Part shown: piece after piece, positions 16,814-26,099 of the stretch
Layout: every line of letters starts with the position of its first letter
How positions within the stretch are numbered: the first letter of the stretch is position 1
Source: CAZXCQ01 sp964639275
Lineage (GTDB): Bacteria > Desulfobacterota > DSM-4660 > Desulfatiglandales > Desulfatiglandaceae
Length of the DNA stretch: 41,033 nt
Direction: 5' to 3'
Assembly: GCA_964639275.1 (NCBI GenBank)
Contig: CAZXCQ010000009.1
Coordinates: forward strand, 1-41,033
Translations under genes and position numbers: made by a program
Notes under the pieces: generated by a model
Told to the model about the DNA's origin: nothing
The model's database searches: none
Seen by the model: only the letters and a program-made list of their open reading frames with translations

Positions 16814-18775
16814 TTACTTGTCCTCCCGGAGTTCTTTGATGTTTTTGAAGTAGTCAAGTGATTCAGGGTTACTCAGGGCATCCCTGTTTAGGACAGGTTG
16901 CCCCTCTATGACCTTTTTGACGGCCAGTTCCACCTTCTTCATGTTTAGTGTGTAGGGCACAGCCGGCACCGAAATGATTTTTGCCGGGACGTGCCGTGGT
17001 GAGGCGTTGGTACGGAGGGTCTGTTTGATCTTGTTTTTGAGCTCATCGGTCAACTCGTGGCCTTCGGCGAGCTTGACAAAGAGAATAACCCGCAAGTCAC
17101 CCCGCCAGTCCTGCCCGACAACCAGGCTGTCATCGATCTCTTCCATCTGTTCCACCTGACGGTAGATCTCGGCGGTACCGATCCTGACACCACCGGGATT
17201 AAGGGTGGCGTCGGAGCGTCCGTAGATAATGACGCCACCAGTGTCTTCTCTTATCTCAATAAAGTCCCCGTGTCGCCAGACGTTGGGATATACATCGAAA
17301 TAGGCGACATGGTACCTCTCCCTGTCCGGGTCATCCCAGAAATAGATGGGCATCGATGGAAAAGGCGCGGTACATACAAGCTCTCCCTTCTGGTTGTATA
17401 CCGGTTTCCCATCCTCATCATAAGACTCGACCTTCATGGCCAGGCCTCTGCACTGCAGTTCGCCGCTGTAGACAGGGCCCATCGGGTTTCCCAGCGCAAA
17501 ACATCCATTGAGGTCGGAGCCGCCCGAGATCGAGGCCAACTGGATATCCTCTTTGACCTCCTTGTATATAAACTCAAATCCTTCAGAAGAGAGGGGGGAG
17601 CCGGTAGAGGTAAGGGCCTTTAGGGAACTCAAATCATAGTTCCTTCCCGGTTTGAGGCCTGCCCCCATAATGGCCGAGATATAACCCGCGCTGGTGCCAA
17701 ATATGGTCATCTTCTCATCCTGGGCCAGCTTCCACAGGGCCCCCGGATCAGGGTAGAAAGGATTGCCATCAAAGAGGATCAGGGTCGCCCCAAGCCCCAG
17801 AGAACTGACCAGCCAGTTCCACATCATCCACCCGCAGGTGGTGAAATAGAAGATCTTATCCTGGCGTTTTACATCGGTATGGAGCATCAGCTCCTTTAGG
17901 TGATGCACCAGTATGCCGCCGGTGCTCTGCACCATGCACTTGGGGAGGCCTGTCGTGCCGGAGGTGAACATGATATAGAGGGGGTGGTCAGCGGGGAGTT
18001 GTTCAAATTCGATTTCAAGACCCGCCTCGGGCGATTTGAAATCGTGATACCCGATGGCATTGGGTATGCCTCCGATATCGGGTGCGGATTCCGTATAGGG
18101 GATCACAACCACCTTTTCAATAGAAGGGAGCTCTTTTATGATATTGGAGACACGCTCGATCGAATCCAGGTTTTTTCCCTTGAATGAATACCCGTTGGCC
18201 GTAAAGAGGACCTTCGGCCTGATCTGCCCAAAACGGTCCAGCACCCCCTTGATGCCAAAATCAGGAGAACAGGACGACCAGATAGCCCCCATGCTCGTGG
18301 CAGCCAGCATGGCGATGACGGCCTCCGGCATGTTGGGCACAAAACCGACCACACGGTCTCCCGCATGTACCCCTATCTCCTTCAGAGATCTGGCAACACG
18401 GGCCACCTCGTCATAAAGCCCTGCATAGGTCAATCTGGTTGAATCCCGAGATTCTCCCTTAAAGATGAGGGCAACATGATCATCTCTGTAACGCAAAAGG
18501 TTTTCTGCGAAATTGAGCCTGGCACCCGAGAACCATTTTGCCCCCGGCATTTTGGTAAGATCATCCACCACCTGGGTGTAAGGTTGAGACGCCCTTACTT
18601 CTACAAACTCCCACAGCGCCGCCCAGAAGTCGGGAATGTTTTGAATAGACCACTGATAAAGCGGGGCATATTCAGTAAAATCCTTGCCGTGTCTTTTATT
18701 GATAAAGTTCATGAATCGATACATATTGGTGTTTCTTATTCGCTCTTCTGAAGGCTTCCACAAAAGCTTGGCCAT
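16814..18775 (-). CDS. Acetoacetyl-CoA synthetase
   Basis: ANL-superfamily ligase predicted to convert acetoacetate, ATP and CoA to acetoacetyl-CoA. The ATG at 18775 follows GGGGGGA at good spacing and gives 653 residues, the size of the AacS family; the longer frame adds 15 unsupported residues. Motifs in order are the N-terminal ACS-type region (RLNFAENLLRYRDDHVALIF), the P-loop-like YIMFTSGTTGLPK, FYFTTCGWMMWNWLVSSL, SISGGSDLNGCF, YGRSDATLNPGGVRIGTAEIYR, and a C-terminal lysine region (YTLNMKKVELAVKK). The TCGWMMWNW segment and length favour AacS over acetyl-CoA synthetase; another 3-oxo or short-chain acid substrate cannot be excluded. It leads a minus-strand unit with two unknown genes and interrupts the envelope clusters. 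Confidence 0.88.
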   Translation of the reverse strand: MAKLLWKPSEERIRNTNMYRFMNFINKRHGKDFTEYAPLYQWSIQNIPDFWAALWEFVEVRASQPYTQVVDDLTKMPGAKWFSGARLNFAENLLRYRDDHVALIFKGESRDSTRLTYAGLYDEVARVARSLKEIGVHAGDRVVGFVPNMPEAVIAMLAATSMGAIWSSCSPDFGIKGVLDRFGQIRPKVLFTANGYSFKGKNLDSIERVSNIIKELPSIEKVVVIPYTESAPDIGGIPNAIGYHDFKSPEAGLEIEFEQLPADHPLYIMFTSGTTGLPKCMVQSTGGILVHHLKELMLHTDVKRQDKIFYFTTCGWMMWNWLVSSLGLGATLILFDGNPFYPDPGALWKLAQDEKMTIFGTSAGYISAIMGAGLKPGRNYDLSSLKALTSTGSPLSSEGFEFIYKEVKEDIQLASISGGSDLNGCFALGNPMGPVYSGELQCRGLAMKVESYDEDGKPVYNQKGELVCTAPFPSMPIYFWDDPDRERYHVAYFDVYPNVWRHGDFIEIREDTGGVIIYGRSDATLNPGGVRIGTAEIYRQVEQMEEIDDSLVVGQDWRGDLRVILFVKLAEGHELTDELKNKIKQTLRTNASPRHVPAKIISVPAVPYTLNMKKVELAVKKVIEGQPVLNRDALSNPESLDYFKNIKELREDK

Positions 18776-19117
18776 GATTCCCCCCCTGGATTCGTGCAAT
18801 TTGTTTGGTTTTCCGGACAAACCGGAGCAAAAACCCGCTTGATTTCTTTACCACCAATGACCCCTTTTTTCAAAAAAATAATGCCACCATTGAGAGAAAA
18901 GGCAACATAAAGGGTCTGCATCTCCCTTGAACCCCTGACTTGCTTTCGCCTTGACTATGGCTGGCAATTGGATTAGAAAAACATCTCAAAATCGTAACGT
19001 CTTAATGAGCAGGGGTAAAGCCGGGGCATGGGGTCCATTTTTTTCCACATGCCACACCGGAATCCATTACCGTCCTGCGGGTTTTTGAGAAGTTCCATCT
19101 TCTGATATACGGCTTGA
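18776..19117. other. Divergent intergenic region between the acetoacetyl-CoA synthetase gene and lysS
   Basis: About 342 nt carrying both promoters. It holds a candidate lysS promoter (18951-18979), a partial inverted repeat GGTTT/AAACC around CCGG at 18807-18823 some 30-50 nt before the synthetase start (possible operator, weak), and CCTTGAACCCCTGA at 18925-18938, which matches the start of the octamer repeat. A 61-codon minus-strand frame (18736-18921) shows no family features. Confidence 0.4.
18951..18979 (+). promoter_or_regulatory. lysS: Candidate sigma-70 promoter for lysS
   Basis: TTGACT (18951-18956, 5 of 6 matches) and TAGAAA (18974-18979, 4 of 6) with 17-nt spacing. The leader to the lysS start would be about 130 nt. 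Confidence 0.45.
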
Positions 19118-20647
19118 ATGAACATGGATAAACTCACGCCAGTCATCAAGGAGAGAATCGATAAGGGAGAAAGACTAAAGGCCATGGGGGTCAATCTCTA
19201 CCCCTCCGGCTATCATCCCGACATGTCAATATCGGAGGTGATAAGCCGGTTTGGCCATATGGAGGGAGAGGCCCTGGAAAAGGAGAGTCGCTCATATGCC
19301 CTTGCCGGCCGGATAATTTCCCGTCGTGACTTCGGAAAGGCCTCATTTATTCATATCAAGGACAGGACAGGACGTATTCAGGCCTACATCCGAAAGGACA
19401 AGGTGAGCGATAAAGAGTTCAAGATCTTTAAGCTAACAGATATCGGAGACTTTTTGGGCATAAAAGGCCCGCTCTTTCGCACCAGAACCGGCGAACTGAC
19501 GATCCTCGCAGAGGGAGTCGTCTTTTTGTGTAAATCATTGAGACCACTCCCGGAGAAATGGCATGGGCTTACGGATGTGGAAACGCGGTATCGCCAGCGG
19601 TATCTGGACCTGGTGATGAATGATCGCGTAAGAGATGTGTTTGTACTGAGGAGTAAGGTTATCCAGTCAATCAGGGAGTTTCTTGTCGATAGAGGCTTTC
19701 TGGAGGTAGAGACCCCCATGATGCAGCCTATACCCGGGGGTGCGACAGCCAGACCCTTCCGGACCTTTCATAATGCCCTGGGGATGGAACTCTATTTGAG
19801 GGTAGCCCCTGAACTCTATCTAAAGCGGCTTGTCGTGGGAGGCCTTGAAAGGGTCTTTGAAATCAACCGGAATTTCAGAAATGAGGGTATCTCGATAAAA
19901 CACAATCCAGAATTCACCATGCTGGAATTCTATATGGCCTATGCGACCTATAAAGACCTGATGGTAATGACCGAAGAACTATTTGCTCATCTCTTGAAGG
20001 AGATCTTTGGCCGCATGTCTATTGAATACCAGGGCGAGTCCATCGATTTTGGGACGCCATGGCCCAGGATATCCCTCTTCGATGCCCTAAAGGACATGGG
20101 AGGTATCGATGAGGAGGCATTCCGTAGCGTCGATTACGCGGCGGAAGTGGCAACACAATCCCAGATCAATCTATCCCCAAGAGACGGCCATGGGACAATT
20201 CTCACAAGGCTTTTTGACCATTTTGTCGAACCCAAACTGATCCGGCCCACCTTTATTATCGGATACCCGACAGACGTGTCACCTCTTTCCAGAAGAAATG
20301 ATCAAGATCCAGACCTCACCGATCGCTTTGAGCTTTTTATCGGGGGCCGGGAGATAGCCAACGCATTTAGTGAATTGAATGATCCCCTGGACCAAAGAGA
20401 GAGATTCCAGAATCAGGTTGCTCTTCGGGAGGCAGGGGACGACGAGGCCCTCTTTATGGATGAAGATTATTTGAGGGCCCTGGAATATGGGATGCCGCCT
20501 ACCGCAGGAGAAGGCATAGGGATTGACAGGGTCGTTATGCTGTTGAGCGATTGCCCTTCGATCAGGGACGTCATCCTTTTTCCGCATATGAGATTGATCG
20601 AGACCGGTCCAAGGGATAACGCATCCAATGGACATGAAGGACGCTAG
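19118..20647 (+). CDS. lysS: Lysyl-tRNA synthetase, class II
   Basis: Charges tRNA-Lys with lysine in the cytoplasm. The 509-residue length fits bacterial class II LysRS. The N-terminal OB-fold anticodon domain carries ALAGRIISRRDFGKASFIHI. Class II motif 1 contains FLEVETPMM, motif 2 is FRNEGISIKHNPEF, and motif 3 is EGIGIDRVVMLLSD. ATGs at 19118 and 19124 are both possible and neither has a strong ribosome-binding site. It heads the plus-strand series that continues into the Lol and BamA genes; the 94-nt gap to the Lol permease has no terminator that I can see, so co-transcription is likely. Confidence 0.98.
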   Translation: MNMDKLTPVIKERIDKGERLKAMGVNLYPSGYHPDMSISEVISRFGHMEGEALEKESRSYALAGRIISRRDFGKASFIHIKDRTGRIQAYIRKDKVSDKEFKIFKLTDIGDFLGIKGPLFRTRTGELTILAEGVVFLCKSLRPLPEKWHGLTDVETRYRQRYLDLVMNDRVRDVFVLRSKVIQSIREFLVDRGFLEVETPMMQPIPGGATARPFRTFHNALGMELYLRVAPELYLKRLVVGGLERVFEINRNFRNEGISIKHNPEFTMLEFYMAYATYKDLMVMTEELFAHLLKEIFGRMSIEYQGESIDFGTPWPRISLFDALKDMGGIDEEAFRSVDYAAEVATQSQINLSPRDGHGTILTRLFDHFVEPKLIRPTFIIGYPTDVSPLSRRNDQDPDLTDRFELFIGGREIANAFSELNDPLDQRERFQNQVALREAGDDEALFMDEDYLRALEYGMPPTAGEGIGIDRVVMLLSDCPSIRDVILFPHMRLIETGPRDNASNGHEGR

Positions 20648-20741
20648 GTTTTCCGTGGGTCGGGAGGCGTCGTGGTCTTGATCCTTTTCTGTGTCAGAAC
20701 TGCTCCGGGAGAGGGATCTGGTCCTGACGATCGGGGTGTGC

Positions 20742-21971
20742 ATGGGCGTGTTTGAGTTATTTCTATCGTTGAGATACCTGAGGGCCAAGAGAAAGCAGGC
20801 CTTTGTATCTGTGATTACCGTGATTTCGGTCCTGGGGGTAATGGTCGGTGTCATGGCCCTTGTGGTGGTCCTCTCCGTGATGAACGGCTTTAGGGCTGAT
20901 CTGATGTCAAAGATATTGGGCGTCAACTCGCACATCCTGGTATTGAAGCATGGCGGGGCCTTTGACAATTATCAAGAGATCGTTAAAAGGGTCGAAAAAA
21001 TAGGGGGCGTGGTTGCCTCAACCCCCTTTATCTATGCCCAGGTCATGGTCAATAGTCCAGGGAATGCCTCGGGGGCAATCTTACGGGGGATTGATCCAAA
21101 AAGCGAGGCCAGGGTGGTGGGTTTTGGCAAGATGATAAAGGAAGGTTCTCTTACCGCCCTCGAGGCGGATGCAGACCGGTTTCCGCCGATTATTATTGGC
21201 CGCGAACTCTCAAGACAGATCGGGGTCAGGCCTCCTGATATTGTGACACTTCTTTCTCCAGAGGGGAAGTTGACCCCCATGGGAAGATCGCCAAACACCC
21301 GGCGGTTTCGGGTGAGCGGAATATTTGATTCCGGAATGTATGAATATGACGCCTCTATGGTCTTTGTCTCCCTCAAGGAGGCCCAGGATTTTCTGGCCCT
21401 GGGAGACCGGGTGACCGGTCTGGAGGTCAGGATAGAAGACATATACGACTCAGACACGATCGCCAAGCAGATTCAGGCGGATCTCGGCTATCCGTACTGG
21501 ACCAAGGATTGGAAGGTTATGAACAGGAGCCTTTTTTCTGCACTCAAGCTGGAAAAGGTCACCATGTTTGTCATCCTGACGATGATTGTGCTGGTCGGTG
21601 CCTTGAATATTATCAGCACCCTTGTCATGGTGGTTATGGAAAAGACAAGGGACATTGCCATCCTGAGGGCCATGGGCGCTTCAGCCAAGAGCATCATGTC
21701 GATTTTTATGCTCCAGGGTCTGCTGGTGGGACTGATCGGGACACTGGCAGGGCTTGCATCGGGGTTGGGGATTTGTCATCTGCTGGCAAGATACAAATTT
21801 ATCAGCCTGCCACCCGATGTCTATTATATTTCAACGCTCCCGGTACGGGTCGAATGGATGGATGTCCTCCTTGTGGCCTTGGCAGCCGTATTCATCTCCT
21901 TCATAGCAACCCTTTACCCTTCCTGGTATGCGTCGCGTTTGAACCCGGTGGAGGCGATACGGTATGAATAA
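20742..21971 (+). CDS. Lipoprotein-releasing ABC transporter permease (LolC/LolE family)
   Basis: Inner-membrane permease that extracts mature lipoproteins for delivery to the outer membrane. The ATG at 20742 gives 409 residues starting GVFELFLSLRYLRAKRKQAF, as in LolC/E/F proteins; a GTG at 20691 lacks a ribosome-binding site. Topology is as expected: one helix near residues 24-44 (VITVISVLGVMVGVMALVVV), a large MacB-like periplasmic domain, then three C-terminal helices, including the FtsX-type block ILRAMGASAKSIMSIFMLQG. Only one permease gene is present beside lolD, which suggests a homodimeric LolF-like arrangement unless a second copy lies elsewhere. The stop overlaps lolD by 8 nt. Confidence 0.93.
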   Translation: MGVFELFLSLRYLRAKRKQAFVSVITVISVLGVMVGVMALVVVLSVMNGFRADLMSKILGVNSHILVLKHGGAFDNYQEIVKRVEKIGGVVASTPFIYAQVMVNSPGNASGAILRGIDPKSEARVVGFGKMIKEGSLTALEADADRFPPIIIGRELSRQIGVRPPDIVTLLSPEGKLTPMGRSPNTRRFRVSGIFDSGMYEYDASMVFVSLKEAQDFLALGDRVTGLEVRIEDIYDSDTIAKQIQADLGYPYWTKDWKVMNRSLFSALKLEKVTMFVILTMIVLVGALNIISTLVMVVMEKTRDIAILRAMGASAKSIMSIFMLQGLLVGLIGTLAGLASGLGICHLLARYKFISLPPDVYYISTLPVRVEWMDVLLVALAAVFISFIATLYPSWYASRLNPVEAIRYE

Positions 21972-22656
21972 GGATGACCGGGAAGAGTTGCTGGGTCTCC
22001 AAGATATCCACAAATCTTACTCCCACCACGGGAGCCTGATTGAGGTGTTAAAGGGGGTCGATCTGTTCATGACCCCCGGTGATACTCTGGCCGTCATGGG
22101 GGCATCGGGGGTGGGGAAATCTACGTTGCTCAATATTATCGGGAGCCTGGAGCCGCCAACGGAAGGGACGGTCAGATTTGGGGGGAAGGAGCTCTACGCG
22201 ATGAACGAGACGGACCTTACTCGTTTTAGGAACAAGGAGATCGGTCTTGTCTTTCAGTTCCATCACCTTCTGCCGGAATTTAATGCCTTAGAAAATACCA
22301 TGATGCCTGCGCTGATCGCCCGCTATCCCAAAAAGAGGGCCGCAGGGTTGGCCAAAGAAGTCCTGGAGAAGGTGGGGCTCGCAACGCGTATGACCCACCG
22401 GGCGGGTGAGCTCTCAGGGGGGGAGCAGCAGCGAGTGGCCATTGCCCGTTCACTTATCATGGGACCCAGATTGATACTGGCAGACGAACCCACCGGAAAT
22501 CTTGATTGGTCGACAGGCGAAGGTGTTGCCGATCTACTACTCCGGCTCAACAGGGAGGAAGGGGTGGCCATGGTTATCGCCACCCACAACCACAGGCTGG
22601 CTAATAAGATGTCCAGACAGATGGAGATAGTGGGTGGAAAGCTGCAACAGAGATAA
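21964..22656 (+). CDS. lolD: Lipoprotein-releasing system ATP-binding protein LolD
   Basis: ABC ATPase that powers lipoprotein release by the LolC/E-type permease encoded just upstream. The 230-residue protein has Walker A GASGVGKST, the Q-loop in LVFQFHHLLPEFNALENTMM, the signature LSGGEQQRVAIARSL, Walker B LILADEPTGNLD and the H-switch IATHNH. The LLPEFNALEN segment after the Q-loop is typical of LolD rather than other MacB-type ATPases. It overlaps the permease by 8 nt, and bamA starts one base after its stop, so all three are expected on one transcript. Confidence 0.96.
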   Translation: MNKDDREELLGLQDIHKSYSHHGSLIEVLKGVDLFMTPGDTLAVMGASGVGKSTLLNIIGSLEPPTEGTVRFGGKELYAMNETDLTRFRNKEIGLVFQFHHLLPEFNALENTMMPALIARYPKKRAAGLAKEVLEKVGLATRMTHRAGELSGGEQQRVAIARSLIMGPRLILADEPTGNLDWSTGEGVADLLLRLNREEGVAMVIATHNHRLANKMSRQMEIVGGKLQQR

Positions 22657-22657
22657 T

Positions 22658-25363
22658 ATGAGGCGCTATACATATACGAGTTGTGCATTTAAGCGGTTGG
22701 CTCGGGCCTGTCATCTGATAATATTGTTTGTGGGTCTATGGGGTCTCCTGACACCAAAGGAATTGGTGGCTGAAGAGAGAGGAAAGGTTGCAGTACTGCC
22801 CTTTAAGGTTCATGCCTTTAAAGGCCTTGATCACCTGCAAACTGGGTTGCAGGAGATGTTGTCCCTACGCCTGGGGGAATTGGGCTTTTCCACGATCAGT
22901 CCGAAGGTGATCAATATGTATCCCCAGGCATTTTTGCCTGTCTCTGAAGTGGGAGATCTCTTGAAATTGGGTAAAGAGCTTGACGCTGAGTGGGTCATCT
23001 CTGGAAGCCTCACCCAGATCGGGAACAAGGCCAGTATTGATATAGAGGTGGTTGATGTGTCCAGGGCCAGACCACCTTTTTTTCTCTTTATGGTGGCCGA
23101 AGATATTGATCTGCTGGCCGATACCGTCAAGCAGCTTGCCCTCAGTATCGATCATAAGATTACGGGGGTGGTCCAGATCGACTCGGTTGACATCAGGGGC
23201 AACCAGCGCATAGAGAAAGACGCTATCCTGGCCGTGGTGAGGTCCAAGACCGGTGACAAGCTGGATCTTGATCGGCTCGATAAGGACCTTCGGGACATCT
23301 ATAAGATGGGCTTTTTTAAGGATGTCAAAATGGAGGCCGAAGACGGTCCAAAGGGCAAGGTCGTTACCTTTATCGTAACAGAAAAGCCCTCCATCGGGAA
23401 GATCGTGTTTAAGGGAAACAAGGCGGTGAATAGCGATGACCTCAAAAAAGAGGTCGGGATAAACCTCTATTCTATCGTGGACTACAATGAAATAAAACAA
23501 AGCATCAACAGACTCAGGGATTTCTACAAGAAGAAAGGATACTATAACGTAGAAATAAAGGAAAAGACTGAACCCCTTCCCAACAACCAGGTCGAACTGG
23601 AATATGACATCAACGAACAAGAAAAGGTATATATTGAGAAGATCCAGTTTGTTGGGAACACCCAGTTCGATGAAGATGATCTCAAAGACGTGATGGAGAC
23701 AAGGGAAAAGTGGTTTCTTTCATGGATCACCAAGAGGGGCCTGCTGGACAAAAAGAAGCTGGAGTTCGATGTCCACAAGTTGACCTCTTTTTACCATAAC
23801 CATGGCTTTATCAAGGCGAAGGTGGGTGAACCCAAGGTGGCCTATGACGATAAGCTCAAGGGCCTGGTGGTGACCATCGAGATCGATGAAGGCCCCCGGT
23901 ATGGGATTGGCAAGGTATCTGTCGAAGGGGACATGATAGAGCCTGAGGACAAACTCCTGGAAAAGGTCCAAATCGGAAAGCAAAAGATCTTTAATCGAGA
24001 GATCGTCCGGAGGGATGTCCTGGCTCTCAGAGATGTCTACTCGGATAAGGGTTATGCCTTTGCCGAGGTGACCCCCATAATAGAGGAGGGGGAAGAGACC
24101 CAGCAGGCAGACATCACTTACAAGATCTCAAAAGGGAAAAAGGTCCGTTTTGAAAGGATCAATATTTCGGGCAACACCAGGACAAGGGATAAGGTTATCC
24201 GGCGTGAGCTGAAGATCATTGAAGGGGATTATTTCAGCGGGAAAGGCCTCAAACAAAGCACTGAGAATCTTAACCGCCTGGGCTTTTTTGAAGATGTGGA
24301 GATCAAGACAAAGAAGGGGAGCCGGGATGACTTGATGACCGTGGATGTCAACATCAAGGAGAGGGCCACACGCACGTTCAGTGTTGGGGCAGGGTACAGT
24401 TCGGCCTACTCGGCCTTTATCATGTTTCAAATTGCCGATGATAATTTCATGGGGTACGGGCAAAAGCTGCAGGCCACCGCCAGGATCGGGGCGAAGGCAA
24501 GTGAGTTTGATATAAGATTTGTCGAGCCATGGCTTTTTGACAGACCCCTGTCCCTGGGCGTCGATGCCTATAAGTGGAAACAGGAGTATGAGGATTATAC
24601 TCGAGACAGTCTTGGCGGGGCCCTCAACCTCGGATTCCCTGCAGGGATTGATGATTACACCCGGGGCTCGGTGATGTATGACTTTGACAATGCCAAGATC
24701 ATGGACGTCTCTGAGAATGCCTCCCAGGTGCTCAAGGACATGGAAGGCCGGAACGTGACCAGCAGCATGACTTTCCGACTGAAACGGGACAGCAGGGACA
24801 GGCTCTGGAATACCACCAGGGGATCGGTCAACTCCGTATCCTTTCAATATGCCGGCGGGATCCTGCAAGGGGATGAGTATTTCAACAAGTATCGTGCCGA
24901 ATCGGCGTGGTTTTTCCCCTTTATCTGGGACACGGTCTTTTTGGTGCGTGGGCAGTGGGGCTATGTCCAGAAGCGGTCGGGCGGAAGGCTCTCCGTCTAT
25001 CAGAAATTCTTTCTGGGTGGGATCAATACGGTACGGGGCTATGATTATATGAGCATTTCTCCCGTTGATCCCAAGACCGGGGACAAGATAGGTGGTGAAA
25101 AGATGATGTGTTACTCCGCTGAATTCAGGTTTCCCCTGCTCAAGGAACAAGGGGTGGTGGGCCTTGTGTTTTTTGATGCCGGCAATGTATTTTCAAAGGA
25201 CCAGAGCTGGACCTTTAGCGGCATAAAGAAGTCGGCAGGCGCGGGTGTGAGATGGTATTCTCCGGTCGGACCCCTCCGTCTCGAATATGGGAGGGTCATA
25301 GCTCGTAAGCCGGGTGAATCATCAGGAAAGTGGGAATTTAGTGTGGGAGGGGTGCTCGATTAG
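22658..25363 (+). CDS. bamA: Outer membrane protein assembly factor BamA, with N-terminal extra domain
   Basis: Core of the BAM complex that folds beta-barrel proteins into the outer membrane. From ATG 22658 it has 901 residues; a GTG at 22634 inside lolD is the alternative. Order: signal peptide (hydrophobic stretch near residues 18-32); an added domain of about 125 residues (43-168: KVAVLPFKVHA, ELDAEWVISGSLTQIG, IDIEVVDVS) resembling TolB-N/FlgO-like nucleation folds; POTRA domains from about 172 (VDIRGNQRIEKDAI and similar repeats); then a barrel from about residue 560 (SVGAGYSS, MGYGQKL) with the conserved loop 6 VRGYDYMS. The extra domain accounts for the length above the roughly 800 residues usual in E. 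coli-type BamA. The protein ends EFSVGGVLD and so lacks the usual final aromatic residue of the beta-signal. Confidence 0.95.
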   Translation: MRRYTYTSCAFKRLARACHLIILFVGLWGLLTPKELVAEERGKVAVLPFKVHAFKGLDHLQTGLQEMLSLRLGELGFSTISPKVINMYPQAFLPVSEVGDLLKLGKELDAEWVISGSLTQIGNKASIDIEVVDVSRARPPFFLFMVAEDIDLLADTVKQLALSIDHKITGVVQIDSVDIRGNQRIEKDAILAVVRSKTGDKLDLDRLDKDLRDIYKMGFFKDVKMEAEDGPKGKVVTFIVTEKPSIGKIVFKGNKAVNSDDLKKEVGINLYSIVDYNEIKQSINRLRDFYKKKGYYNVEIKEKTEPLPNNQVELEYDINEQEKVYIEKIQFVGNTQFDEDDLKDVMETREKWFLSWITKRGLLDKKKLEFDVHKLTSFYHNHGFIKAKVGEPKVAYDDKLKGLVVTIEIDEGPRYGIGKVSVEGDMIEPEDKLLEKVQIGKQKIFNREIVRRDVLALRDVYSDKGYAFAEVTPIIEEGEETQQADITYKISKGKKVRFERINISGNTRTRDKVIRRELKIIEGDYFSGKGLKQSTENLNRLGFFEDVEIKTKKGSRDDLMTVDVNIKERATRTFSVGAGYSSAYSAFIMFQIADDNFMGYGQKLQATARIGAKASEFDIRFVEPWLFDRPLSLGVDAYKWKQEYEDYTRDSLGGALNLGFPAGIDDYTRGSVMYDFDNAKIMDVSENASQVLKDMEGRNVTSSMTFRLKRDSRDRLWNTTRGSVNSVSFQYAGGILQGDEYFNKYRAESAWFFPFIWDTVFLVRGQWGYVQKRSGGRLSVYQKFFLGGINTVRGYDYMSISPVDPKTGDKIGGEKMMCYSAEFRFPLLKEQGVVGLVFFDAGNVFSKDQSWTFSGIKKSAGAGVRWYSPVGPLRLEYGRVIARKPGESSGKWEFSVGGVLD

Positions 25364-25397
25364 CCCCAACCGCCGGCTGATCAGGATTTTGAGGTGC

Positions 25398-25431
25398 GGT
25401 GCGAGAAATGGATGCTGGATCGCACCCTTTT
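25398..25431 (+). terminator. Possible terminator or attenuator after bamA
   Basis: Perfect 7-bp stem GGTGCGA (25398-25404) with TCGCACC (25420-25426), a 15-nt loop, then CTTTT. The short T-run suggests partial termination ahead of the skp-lpxD block. Confidence 0.4.
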
Positions 25432-25562
25432 ATGCTATGTATATTTCTTTGTGGCAAAGTACCTCTCGACATAAACGCAGGGGTAGTCATGGGTCTGTGA
25501 GCGACCCAGGAGAAAAACAAGATAATTCTTTGCTCCGGCTTGGCCGGGTTAGGGGGTAAGAT

Positions 25563-26087
25563 ATGAGGATTTTCGTTTTTTTTGTTCTGGTGATCGCCTT
25601 GGTGTTCTGTTTTCAAAGCCAGGCCATAAGTGCACAGCCAGTAAAGATCGGTGTCTTGGATATGGGTAGACTTCAACGGACATCCAGCTCATTTCAGAAA
25701 TTAAAGGAAAAACTGAAGGCAAGGTTTGATATGCTGAAAAAGAAATTGCAGGCAGAAGAGGAGGGGATAGTCAAGCTTGAGGAGGAGTTGAGGAAGCAGA
25801 GCATGATGTTGAGCCTTGATGCCAAGGAAGACAAACAGAAGGAACTGGATAAGAAGAAAAGACATTATAAATATATCTATGGTGAGGTCACCCAGGAGAT
25901 GAAAGACGCCGAACTTGAAGCCACAAGAAAGGTTGGAAGAGAGATCGAGAAGATCGTTCAAAAGATCGCCAAGACAGACGGCTACACATTAATCCTTGAG
26001 CAGGGAGCGGTGGGGCTTATCTATTACGACGATTCCGTAGACATAACAGACCGGGTGACAAAGGCATACGACCAAGCCAACCAATAG
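25563..26087 (+). CDS. Skp/OmpH family periplasmic chaperone
   Basis: Holdase that binds unfolded outer-membrane proteins in the periplasm before BAM-mediated insertion. The 174-residue protein starts after a GGGGGTAAG site, has a signal peptide cleaved near AISA-QPV (about residue 24), then KIGVLDMGRLQRTS, a long charged coiled-coil (about residues 40-130: KLKARFDMLKKKLQAEEEG, KKKRHYKYIY) and the returning strands YTLILEQGAVGLIYYDDSVD. This is the OmpH/Skp pattern of a beta body with coiled-coil arms. It sits between bamA and lpxD, the same order as bamA-skp-lpxD in E. coli. Confidence 0.93.
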   Translation: MRIFVFFVLVIALVFCFQSQAISAQPVKIGVLDMGRLQRTSSSFQKLKEKLKARFDMLKKKLQAEEEGIVKLEEELRKQSMMLSLDAKEDKQKELDKKKRHYKYIYGEVTQEMKDAELEATRKVGREIEKIVQKIAKTDGYTLILEQGAVGLIYYDDSVDITDRVTKAYDQANQ

Positions 26088-26099
26088 GAGGATTAGGCG

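Noticed and set aside
24128..25150. 340-codon minus-strand frame within bamA
   Set aside because: It is antisense to the BamA barrel with conserved VRGY; its length reflects the codon pattern of the real gene.
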